From NCBI RefSeq assembly GCF_013608025.1, contig NZ_VDLV01000037.1, forward strand, positions 65,546-129,545: a stretch of 64,000 nucleotides of DNA. The letters are read 5' to 3'. This stretch comes from Pseudomonas brassicacearum subsp. neoaurantiaca. Its GTDB lineage: Bacteria > Pseudomonadota > Gammaproteobacteria > Pseudomonadales > Pseudomonadaceae. The position numbers were made by a program, and so were the translations under genes. Below are positions 58,068-64,000 of the stretch, piece by piece. A model generated the notes under the pieces. The model searched no databases and was not told the DNA's origin. It saw nothing but the letters and a program-made list of their open reading frames with translations. Each line of letters begins with the position of its first letter. The stretch's first letter is position 1.

Positions 58068-58165
58068 TTGTACAAAACTGCGAAATACTTATACAAAACA
58101 CTTTATCTCGTACAACTCATGCAGTACGCTCCGAATACTTGTACAGGAATACCACCATGTACAAC
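58068..58165 (+). promoter_or_regulatory. Cluster of TGTACA-type motifs before lipid-modification operon
   Basis: Five related elements: TTGTACAAAA (58068), TTATACAAAA (58089), CGTACAA (58109), TTGTACAGG (58139), TGTACAA (58159). The first two share a TTRTACAAAAC core 21 bases apart. This 98-base array directly precedes the operon starting at 58180 and is the most conserved-looking non-coding element there. It looks like the operator of a MerR-type (LitR/CarH-like) regulator. Confidence 0.5.
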
Positions 58166-58179
58166 TTTCGGAGCCTGAC

Positions 58180-58602
58180 ATGTCTGCCTTTCTCAAGGGT
58201 TTCGCCCACGCGTTCGCCGAACTGGACGCCAGCCGTCTGGCCGAACTCGACAGGCTCTACAGCGACGATGTGCTCTTCCAAGACCCATTGCACCGGGTCG
58301 AAGGGCTGCCGGCCTTGCGCGATTACTTCGCCCAGCTCTACGCCAACGTCCGCGACGTGCATTACGACTTTCATGGCTACGATGAAACCGCCACCGGCGA
58401 GGGCTACCTGCGCTGGACGCTGCGCTTTCGTCACCCGCGCCTGAACGGAGGTGCACCGATCGAATTGGCAGGCTGCAGCTACTTGCGCTGGAACGATCGG
58501 GTCTATCTGCATCGGGATTTCTTCGACGCCGGCGCCCTGCTCTACGAGCACTTGCCTCTCTTCGGGCCGCTCATTCGCTGGCTCAAGCGGAGGCTGGCAT
58601 GA
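58180..58602 (+). CDS. SnoaL/NTF2-like protein
   Basis: A 140-residue protein with FLKGFAHAFAELDASRLAEL, DRLYSDDVLFQDPLHRVEGL, PALRDYFAQLYANVRDVHYD and TLRFRHPRLNGGAPIELAGC, matching the SnoaL/NTF2-like cone fold of polyketide-cyclase-like proteins, though the operon suggests a lipid role. GGAG at 58169-58172 precedes ATG 58180. It is the first gene of an operon with SDR, amine-oxidase-like, DUF1365 and Cfa genes and overlaps the SDR start by four bases. Related genes occur in this place in light- or stress-induced cfa operons of pseudomonads. The substrate is unknown. Confidence 0.83.
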   Translation: MSAFLKGFAHAFAELDASRLAELDRLYSDDVLFQDPLHRVEGLPALRDYFAQLYANVRDVHYDFHGYDETATGEGYLRWTLRFRHPRLNGGAPIELAGCSYLRWNDRVYLHRDFFDAGALLYEHLPLFGPLIRWLKRRLA

Positions 58603-59483
58603 GCCGCATCTGGCTGACCGGTGCCAGCAGCGGAATCGGCGCCGAGCTGGCTGCGGTGCTGCTTGGACAGGGTCATCGCCTGGCATTGAGCGCGCGGCAA
58701 ATCGGCCCACTGCAAGCCTTGGCTGAACGCTATCCAAACCAGGTATTGGTGCTGCCGGGGGACCTCAGCGATCCCGCGCAGGTGTCCGGCATTATCCAGC
58801 GCATCGACGTCGAATGGGCCGCGCTCGATCAGGTGATTCTCAACGCCGGCACCTGCGAATACCTGGAACCGGGGCAGTTCGACACACACCTGGTGCAACG
58901 TGTACTCGATACCAATCTGTTGGGCACCTGCCATTGCCTGGAAGCAGCCCTGCCCCTGTTGCGCCGAGGCCAGGCGCCGCACCTGGTTGCGGTGTGCAGC
59001 GCGGTGACCTGGCTGGCCTTGCCCAGGGCCGGTGCCTACGGCGCATCCAAGGCTGCGTTGCGTTACCTGCTCGAGTCGTTGCGCATCGACCTGGCCGCCG
59101 AAGGCATCGACGTCACCCTGGTGAGCCCCGGTTTTGTCGATACGCCTCTGACCCGGCGCAATGACTTTCCCATGCCGCAGATCTGGCCGGCACAACGGGC
59201 TGCGCAGCACATCGCGCGGCGCTTGAGCGCGCGCCCGCTGGATATCGCGTTCCCGTGGCTGTTCATTTTTGTCATGCGGTTGCTCGGGCACCCTGCCCGC
59301 GCGCTGGCGCCTTGCGCTTGGCCGTCGTCTTTCACGCAACGCCGGGGAGGCTTGAACCATGCGCATCGCAATCATTGGCAGCGGTATCTCGGGGCTGACC
59401 TGCGCCTACCTGTTGGCCCGCCAGCATCAGGTTACGGTGTTCGAAGCCGATGGCAGGATCGGCGGCCATACCCATACGGTTGA
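58599..59483 (+). CDS. SDR-family dehydrogenase with apparent 3' frameshift
   Basis: A short-chain dehydrogenase with IWLTGASSGIGAELAAVLLG (Rossmann), ILNAGTCEYLEPGQ, VCSAVTWLALPRAGAYGASK (catalytic Ser, Tyr, Lys) and SPGFVDTPLTRRNDF. The open frame continues to 59483, overlapping the next gene by 125 bases, but from about 59289 its residues are unlike the family. In the next frame the expected tail appears: LPARWRLALGRRLSRNAGEA, ending with TGA at 59353-59355, three bases before the next start. One extra base between 59289 and 59293 explains this. The core fold is intact, so activity may survive. It may be a sequencing error or a real mutation. Role: reduction or oxidation of a fatty-acyl or lipid intermediate. 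Confidence 0.75.
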   Translation: MSRIWLTGASSGIGAELAAVLLGQGHRLALSARQIGPLQALAERYPNQVLVLPGDLSDPAQVSGIIQRIDVEWAALDQVILNAGTCEYLEPGQFDTHLVQRVLDTNLLGTCHCLEAALPLLRRGQAPHLVAVCSAVTWLALPRAGAYGASKAALRYLLESLRIDLAAEGIDVTLVSPGFVDTPLTRRNDFPMPQIWPAQRAAQHIARRLSARPLDIAFPWLFIFVMRLLGHPARALAPCAWPSSFTQRRGGLNHAHRNHWQRYLGADLRLPVGPPASGYGVRSRWQDRRPYPYG

Positions 59484-60606
59484 TATCGATTGGGAGGGCC
59501 GACGCTACGGCGTGGACACTGGCTTCATCGTGTACAACGACTGGACCTACCCGAACTTCATCCGCCTGCTGGACCAGTTGGACGTGGCGTCACGCCCGAC
59601 GGAAATGAGTTTCTCGGTGCAGGACCCGGTGTCCGGCCAGGAATACAAAGGGCACACCCTGGGCAGCCTGTTCGCCCGCCGACGCAACTTGTTGTCTCCA
59701 GGCTTCTGGGGCATGTTGCTGGACATTCTCAGGTTCAACCGCGAGGCAACTGCGGACCTGAAGGCGCAGCGTATCGACGGCGCCACTCGGTTGGGCGATT
59801 ACCTGCGTGATCGGCGCTACGGCCAACGTTTCATCAACCACTACATCGTGCCGATGGGCTCGGCGATCTGGTCGATGTCGCCCGCCGGCATGCTCGAATT
59901 CCCGCTGCAATTCTTCGTGCGGTTCTGCCATAACCACGGCCTGCTGTCGGTGAACCAGCGGCCGCAATGGCGGGTGCTCGAGGGTGGCTCCCGCGCCTAC
60001 ATCGAGCCGTTGTGCGCACGTTTTCGCCGGCGTATTCATCTCGACTGTCCGGTGCAGCGGGTCAGCCGGGACGCCGACGGCGTGACCGTGCACAGCCATC
60101 GTGGCCCGGAGCGATTCGACAAGGTGGTATTCGCCTGTCACAGCGACCAGGCCTTGGCGCTGCTCGAAACCCCAAGCGTCGACGAAATCGACGTGCTCAG
60201 TGCCCTGGCCTACGCCCACAACGAGGTGCTGCTGCACACCGACACCCGATTATTGCCACGGCGCAAGAATGCCTGGGCGAGCTGGAACTACCGCCTGGGC
60301 GGTCCACCCCAGGCACCCGCCGCGCTCACCTACAACATGAATATCCTCCAAGGGTTCGATGCCCCGGTGACTTTCTGCGTGAGCCTGAACCAAGGCACGT
60401 CGGTGGACCCGGCCAAGGTACTCGCCCGCTTCGACTATGCACACCCGCAATACAGCCTCGCCGGCGTCGCTGCCCAGGCCCGGCAAAATGACCTGCAAGG
60501 ACAGCAGCACAGTTATTTCTGCGGCGCTTATTGGGCCAGCGGCTTCCATGAGGACGGCGTGGTCAGCGCACTCGCCGTGGCGGAGCATTTCGGAGAAGTG
60601 CTTTGA
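59359..60606 (+). CDS. FAD-dependent amine-oxidase-like oxidoreductase
   Basis: A 415-residue flavoprotein of the NAD(P)/FAD amine-oxidase group. It starts with the dinucleotide motif IAIIGSGISGLTCAYLLARQ, then EADGRIGGHTHTVDIDWEGR, YGVDTGFIVYNDWTYPNFIR and VPMGSAIWSMSPAGMLEFPL, with the C-terminal FAD segment in YFCGAYWASGFHEDGVVSAL. This type accompanies DUF1365 and cyclopropane fatty-acid synthase genes in many Gram-negative bacteria, where it is proposed to act on unsaturated fatty acyl chains. It starts three bases after the expected SDR stop, with GGGGAGG upstream, and overlaps the DUF1365 gene by four bases. Confidence 0.88.
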   Translation: MRIAIIGSGISGLTCAYLLARQHQVTVFEADGRIGGHTHTVDIDWEGRRYGVDTGFIVYNDWTYPNFIRLLDQLDVASRPTEMSFSVQDPVSGQEYKGHTLGSLFARRRNLLSPGFWGMLLDILRFNREATADLKAQRIDGATRLGDYLRDRRYGQRFINHYIVPMGSAIWSMSPAGMLEFPLQFFVRFCHNHGLLSVNQRPQWRVLEGGSRAYIEPLCARFRRRIHLDCPVQRVSRDADGVTVHSHRGPERFDKVVFACHSDQALALLETPSVDEIDVLSALAYAHNEVLLHTDTRLLPRRKNAWASWNYRLGGPPQAPAALTYNMNILQGFDAPVTFCVSLNQGTSVDPAKVLARFDYAHPQYSLAGVAAQARQNDLQGQQHSYFCGAYWASGFHEDGVVSALAVAEHFGEVL

Positions 60607-61418
60607 ACAGCAGCGTGTGCCATGGCTGGATCGATCATCGGCGCCGGACGCCGCGCGCCCACGCGTTCCGTTATCCCATCGGCATGCTTTACCTGGACCT
60701 CGCCGAGCAGGCGCAAGTGCTGGGCCTGTCGCGTTTATTGCAACCATGGCGGGTGGCGCCGCTGTGCTGGCGCGAGCGGGATTATCTGCCGGTCCTGACC
60801 CGCAAGGGTGTTCCGTTGATTCAAGCCGTGCGCGAGGTGCTGGAGACAGCCTTGGGCACCGCCCCTCAAGGCGAAATCCATCTGCTGACCCAACCACGCA
60901 GTTGGGGCCTGTCGTTCAATCCGGTGAGTTTTTACTTCTGCCACGAAACCGACGGGCGCCTGGCGGCAATCCTCTGTGAGGTGCGCAACACACCCTGGCG
61001 AGAACGCCACCATTACGTATTGCCGGTAACCCCCGGCGCGCCGAACCTGTTCCAAGTCGCCAAGGCGTTCCATGTTTCACCGTTCCTGCCACGGGACATG
61101 GACTACCGCATGCGCTTCCTGATCCAGGACTCGCACATCCGCGTGCGCATGGAGAACTGGCGCGCCGGCCAGAAGGTGTTCGAGGCCGACCTCGCACTGC
61201 AACGTCGCCCCCTCGACGCACCCGCACTGCGTCGCTATGTGCTGGCGTTTCCGTGGATGAGCCTGCGCACCGTGAGCGCCATCTATTGGCAGGCCCTGCG
61301 CCTGCTCTTCAAACGCACGCCCCTGCACGACCATCAGGCCAGTGATGGCGACCTGAGCGTCGGCGAAACCGTCCATAAGGATCCAGACCATGTCCGAACC
61401 CACCTTGAGCGTCACTAA
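60603..61418 (+). CDS. DUF1365 family protein
   Basis: A 271-residue DUF1365 protein starting at TTG 60603, overlapping the upstream stop (TTGA). It contains DHRRRTPRAHAFRYPIGMLY, RDYLPVLTRKGVPLIQAVRE, PRSWGLSFNPVSFYFCHETD and AFHVSPFLPRDMDYRMRFLI. The family is nearly always encoded between an amine-oxidase-like flavoprotein and a cyclopropane fatty-acid synthase, implying shared work on membrane fatty acids, for instance furan-fatty-acid-like modification. The exact reaction is not established in my knowledge. Non-ATG start fits the coupled arrangement. It overlaps the Cfa gene by 29 bases. Confidence 0.85.
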   Translation: MNSSVCHGWIDHRRRTPRAHAFRYPIGMLYLDLAEQAQVLGLSRLLQPWRVAPLCWRERDYLPVLTRKGVPLIQAVREVLETALGTAPQGEIHLLTQPRSWGLSFNPVSFYFCHETDGRLAAILCEVRNTPWRERHHYVLPVTPGAPNLFQVAKAFHVSPFLPRDMDYRMRFLIQDSHIRVRMENWRAGQKVFEADLALQRRPLDAPALRRYVLAFPWMSLRTVSAIYWQALRLLFKRTPLHDHQASDGDLSVGETVHKDPDHVRTHLERH

Positions 61419-62658
61419 GGCCAGCACTGGCTGCCCGTTGAGCGGCGGCCTGTTCAAACAGGCCGTGTTCGCACAACTGCGCCGCCTGCGTCACGGCCAC
61501 CTGCGCCTGGTGCTCGACGGCGATACGTTGAGCTTTGGCGACACGGCCAGCCCTCTGGTGGCCGAGGTCGAGATACTGGACAGCGCCGTATGGGGCATGG
61601 TCGCCGGCAATGGTTCGATCGGTGCCGGCGAGGCGTATATCCACGGCTACTGGCGCAGCAACGACCTCACTGCCGTCAGCCGGCTGTTCGTCGCCAACCT
61701 TGACGTGCTCGATGCGATGGACAGCGGCCTGGCTCGCCTGGGCCGGCCTTTGCTACGCGGCTTGCACTGGCTCAATCGCAACAGCCGCAAGGGCTCGCGT
61801 CGCAATATCATGGCCCATTACGACTTGGGCAACAGCCTGTTCGAACGCTTGCTGGATCCGACGATGATGTATTCGGCGGCGATGTTCGAATACCCCGAAC
61901 AAAGCCTCGAACAGGCCCAGATCAACAAGCTCGAACGCATCTGCCGGAAGCTCGATCTGCGACCCGGCGACCACCTGCTGGAGATCGGCACCGGTTGGGG
62001 TAGCCTGGCCATCCATGCCGCCACCCATTACGGCTGCAAAGTCACCACCACGACGCTTTCCCAAGAGCAGTACGCGCATACCTGTCAACGTGTCGCGGCG
62101 CTGGGCTTGCAACAACGCATTGAAGTCTTGTGCCAGGATTACCGCGACCTGGAAGGACGCTTCGATAAATTGGTGTCCATCGAGATGATCGAGGCCGTCG
62201 GCCATCGCTACCTGCCCGAGTATTTCCGCCGCTGCGCCGCGCTGCTCAAGGAAGACGGCCTGATGCTGATCCAGGCCATCACCATCCGCGATCAGCGTTA
62301 CGACCAGGCCCGGCGCTCGGTGGACTTCATCCAGCGGCACATTTTTCCCGGTGGGGCGCTGCCATCCCTGTCGATGCTGCTCAAGACCGCCAGCGCCCAG
62401 ACCCCGCTCAACTTGCTGCACCTGGAAGATTTTGGCGCGCACTATGCCCGCACCCTGCGCCACTGGCACGACAACTTCCGCCAGTCGCGCCAGGCCCTGC
62501 TGGAGTTGGGGTATGACGAGACATTCCAGCGCCTATGGGAGTTTTACCTGTGCTATTGCGAGGGCGGATTCCAGGAGCGCGCCATTGGCGTCGCGCAACT
62601 GCTGTTCGCCGCCCCCGGAGCCCGCCCCGCGCCCTTGCTGGAGCAGCGTCAAGCATGA
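61390..62658 (+). CDS. cfa: Cyclopropane-fatty-acyl-phospholipid synthase family methyltransferase
   Basis: A 422-residue SAM-dependent enzyme methylating unsaturated fatty acyl chains in phospholipids. N-terminal lipid-binding domain includes GSIGAGEAYIHGYWRSNDLT. Linker has NSRKGSRRNIMAHYDLGNSL, then MMYSAAMFEYPEQSLEQAQ. SAM site is HLLEIGTGWGSLAIHAATHY. Catalytic region continues with VSIEMIEAVGHRYLPEYFRR and DFIQRHIFPGGALPSLSMLL. It overlaps DUF1365 upstream and DUF2878 downstream (ATGA). Products could be cyclopropane or methyl-branched/furan precursors. It is probably distinct from a housekeeping cfa, given its operon context. Confidence 0.9.
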   Translation: MSEPTLSVTKASTGCPLSGGLFKQAVFAQLRRLRHGHLRLVLDGDTLSFGDTASPLVAEVEILDSAVWGMVAGNGSIGAGEAYIHGYWRSNDLTAVSRLFVANLDVLDAMDSGLARLGRPLLRGLHWLNRNSRKGSRRNIMAHYDLGNSLFERLLDPTMMYSAAMFEYPEQSLEQAQINKLERICRKLDLRPGDHLLEIGTGWGSLAIHAATHYGCKVTTTTLSQEQYAHTCQRVAALGLQQRIEVLCQDYRDLEGRFDKLVSIEMIEAVGHRYLPEYFRRCAALLKEDGLMLIQAITIRDQRYDQARRSVDFIQRHIFPGGALPSLSMLLKTASAQTPLNLLHLEDFGAHYARTLRHWHDNFRQSRQALLELGYDETFQRLWEFYLCYCEGGFQERAIGVAQLLFAAPGARPAPLLEQRQA

Positions 62659-63146
62659 CCCGCCGCACCGCGCTTGTCGCCAATGCACTCTGGCTGCAAT
62701 TGGGCTGGTGGGCGTGTGTGCTGGGTGCGCATCAGCCGGCGTGGCTCGCCGCCGTGGTGGTTGGGTTGCTGGTTCACCTGCTGTCGTGCGCCGACCCGAA
62801 GGCCGAGCGCCAGGTGCTGTTGCGTGTCGGTGTGAGCGGCATGTTGCTGGATGGGAGCCTGGGAGTCTTGGGCCTTTTCGACTTCGGTGCCAGCCCGTTA
62901 CCGCTGTGGCTGGCGCTGCTCTGGCTGGTCTTCGCCAGCGGGCTGCGCCACAGCCTGGCATGGGCTGGAGAAAAGCTGTGGCTTGGCGTCCTCGCGGGAG
63001 CAGTCGGCGGCCCCCTCGCCTATTGCGCGGGCGCGCCATTGGCCGGTATTTCACTGCCACTGGGTGTGCTCGGCACCGCCCTCGTGCTGGCGCCGCTCTG
63101 GGCGATATGGCTGCCGCTGGCTGTGCGCCTGGCCGATGTCCACTGA
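62655..63146 (+). CDS. DUF2878 integral membrane protein
   Basis: A 163-residue membrane protein. Its hydrophobic segments include ALVANALWLQLGWWACVLGA, WLAAVVVGLLVHLLSCADP and GVLGTALVLAPLWAIWLPLA. DUF2878 proteins almost always end the amine-oxidase/DUF1365/cfa operon. ATGA overlap with the Cfa stop shows coupling. The function is unknown; membrane location suggests help in lipid handling. It is the last plus-strand gene of the operon; the DUF6482 gene converges 17 bases downstream. Confidence 0.83.
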   Translation: MTRRTALVANALWLQLGWWACVLGAHQPAWLAAVVVGLLVHLLSCADPKAERQVLLRVGVSGMLLDGSLGVLGLFDFGASPLPLWLALLWLVFASGLRHSLAWAGEKLWLGVLAGAVGGPLAYCAGAPLAGISLPLGVLGTALVLAPLWAIWLPLAVRLADVH

Positions 63147-63163
63147 CCCGAACATCGGTCTGT

Positions 63164-63469
63164 CTACCAAGGCTCATCGAGGAACAGCGGCAAGCGCAAC
63201 GGCTCGATCGTCCCTTCACGCTGGCCGCACATTTCATCATGAACGACATGTTGAACCAGCGTGCAGGGCAGGCGCGGCACATCATGCAAAAGCTCGCGCA
63301 GATGAGTGGTGGAGCGCACCCTAAACGAACGCCCCGACTCATCAAGTAACGTGTGCACTTCCCGGTCCAATCGGACGCGCAGGAGGTAGATTCCGCCTTC
63401 CAGTGAGAGCAATTCCAACTCGACTACCCGACCCTCGACGGCCACTTGGAGGAGTTCTTTCAAAGTCAT
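63164..63469 (-). CDS. DUF6482-like small protein
   Basis: A 101-residue protein with MTLKELLQVAVEGRVVELEL, LLSLEGGIYLLRVRLDREVH, TLLDESGRSFRVRSTTHLRE and the conserved LVQHVVHDEMCGQREG, as in the DUF6482 family of small pseudomonad proteins. No function is known. Its start overlaps the stop of the following DUF3833 gene by four bases, so the two are translationally coupled on the minus strand. It is convergent with the Cfa operon. Confidence 0.8.
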   Translation of the reverse strand: MTLKELLQVAVEGRVVELELLSLEGGIYLLRVRLDREVHTLLDESGRSFRVRSTTHLRELLHDVPRLPCTLVQHVVHDEMCGQREGTIEPLRLPLFLDEPW

Positions 63470-64000
63470 GGCGCGTCCCCCGCATCGCGACGGAAGAACA
63501 GCGTCACTTGTCCCAGTTCGATGCCGGCTTTGCTCATGCTGGAGCGGTTGATCAGCGTGTCCTCGTCCATCAGGTACATCCAGTCGTCAAACGTCACCTC
63601 GTAAGTGGAATCGTCTACTGGCAGGTTCAGTCGATAGCGCCAGCGCAGGGTATTGCCCGCCACCTCCCCCAACGCTTCGCCAATCACATCGTCGGCGCGG
63701 CCACTCCAAAGTCCCGGTCCGGTTGGCGTCAATGTCCAGACTCGACGCTGCTGGCTGCCGTCGCTGTAGAGAAAGCGCTCGTCGAGAATCAGCCGATCGC
63801 CATCGTGGCGACTGGAAATATCCACTTCAAAGCGCTTGATCACTTCGCCCGAGCGCTTCTGATAGATGCCCCAGGCCTTGACGGGTTTGCTGAAGAAACG
63901 CTCCAGGTCGAGTCGCGGTTGCTGGTCGGCATAGCGGCCAACGTTCACGTTGCCGCAACTGGTCAGGCCCATCACCAGCAACACGATGGCCAGAAGACGG
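63466..64000 (-). CDS. DUF3833 lipoprotein (5' end outside window)
   Basis: The minus-strand reading frame runs off the window end. The N-terminal part visible is RLLAIVLLVMGLTSCGN, a lipoprotein signal peptide with lipobox LTSC; the real start must lie beyond base 64000. Mature-part landmarks are KAWGIYQKRSGEVIKRFEVD, LILDERFLYSDGSQQRRVWT and YEVTFDDWMYLMDEDTLINR, matching DUF3833. Family members are periplasmic-side outer-membrane lipoproteins often linked to the same cfa/DUF1365 loci. It is coupled to the DUF6482 gene. Roughly 170 residues are visible. Confidence 0.83.
   Translation of the reverse strand, partial: RLLAIVLLVMGLTSCGNVNVGRYADQQPRLDLERFFSKPVKAWGIYQKRSGEVIKRFEVDISSRHDGDRLILDERFLYSDGSQQRRVWTLTPTGPGLWSGRADDVIGEALGEVAGNTLRWRYRLNLPVDDSTYEVTFDDWMYLMDEDTLINRSSMSKAGIELGQVTLFFRRDAGDAP

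Noticed and set aside
63466..63984. GTG start at 63984 for the DUF3833 gene
   Set aside because: The signal peptide continues upstream (RLLAIVL...), so the true start lies beyond the window.
1..64000. tRNA, rRNA, prophage or insertion sequence
   Set aside because: No cloverleaf, rRNA-like, integrase or transposase sequence was seen; the repeats present are REP/REPIN type.

Overview
The window is typical of a Pseudomonas chromosome, most likely from the P. fluorescens complex. It is GC-rich and shows dense, short-gap operons, many LysR regulators, an OprD porin, a P. putida-like short-chain acyl-CoA gene set, and two families of fluorescent-pseudomonad REP/REPIN palindromes. I see no rRNA, tRNA, CRISPR array, phage or insertion sequence. 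All species-level statements are inference from gene content.

Layout. (1) About 1-10.1 kb, plus strand: a biosynthetic-looking cluster I cannot match to a named pathway. It holds the tail of an NAD-dependent epimerase/reductase, a degenerate acyl-AMP ligase, a HAD-IB phosphatase, a class A flavin monooxygenase, a protein with three carrier-protein modules (the third without its phosphopantetheine serine), a 1138-residue ketosynthase/KS-like/double AfsA-like hotdog megasynthase, an SRPBCC protein and an outer-membrane beta-barrel. This is the most novel part of the window. (2) 10.1-23.2 kb: an XAC2610-like secreted protein; a 2-aminoethylphosphonate (AEP) uptake and degradation operon (ATPase, fused permease, phnX, binding protein, FAD oxidoreductase) with its LysR regulator but no phnW; a divergent second PhnD/PhnC/PhnE/PhnE-type transporter; and an OprD-family porin. 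(3) 23.2-28.4 kb: two paralogous LysR genes bracketing a DUF1445 protein and an NTF2-like protein, then ugd. (4) 28.6-37.7 kb: an HPP membrane protein, then two convergent acyl-CoA catabolic operons (3-hydroxyisobutyryl-CoA hydrolase and acyl-CoA dehydrogenase on plus; acyl-CoA synthetase, hydroxyacyl-CoA dehydrogenase, thiolase, acyl-CoA dehydrogenase and enoyl-CoA hydratase on minus). A tandem REPIN array separates them.

(5) 38-41.6 kb, minus strand: a polyprenyl-phosphate-sugar module (uronic-acid epimerase, GT2, LAB_N membrane protein, GT39 transferase). With ugd at 27 kb it could make UDP-galacturonate and put galacturonate on the cell envelope. (6) 41.9-50 kb: an AraC regulator, PLD-type pssA, a TetR gene with an apparently leaderless, self-operated promoter, a DUF1348 protein, an M42 peptidase, a small Cys-motif protein, an NDH-2-like flavoprotein and a LysR. 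(7) 50-54.8 kb, minus strand: a probable catabolic operon of flavin monooxygenase, RidA, DUF1028 and ArgE/DapE-like deacylase, followed by a periplasmic binding protein. (8) 55-58 kb: LysR, pirin and an old-yellow-enzyme alkene reductase. (9) 58-64 kb: a translationally coupled lipid-modification operon (SnoaL-like, SDR, FAD amine-oxidase-like, DUF1365, cyclopropane fatty-acid synthase, DUF2878) behind a cluster of TGTACA-type motifs, then opposing DUF6482 and DUF3833 lipoprotein genes running off the window. The SDR gene carries an apparent one-base frameshift near its 3' end.
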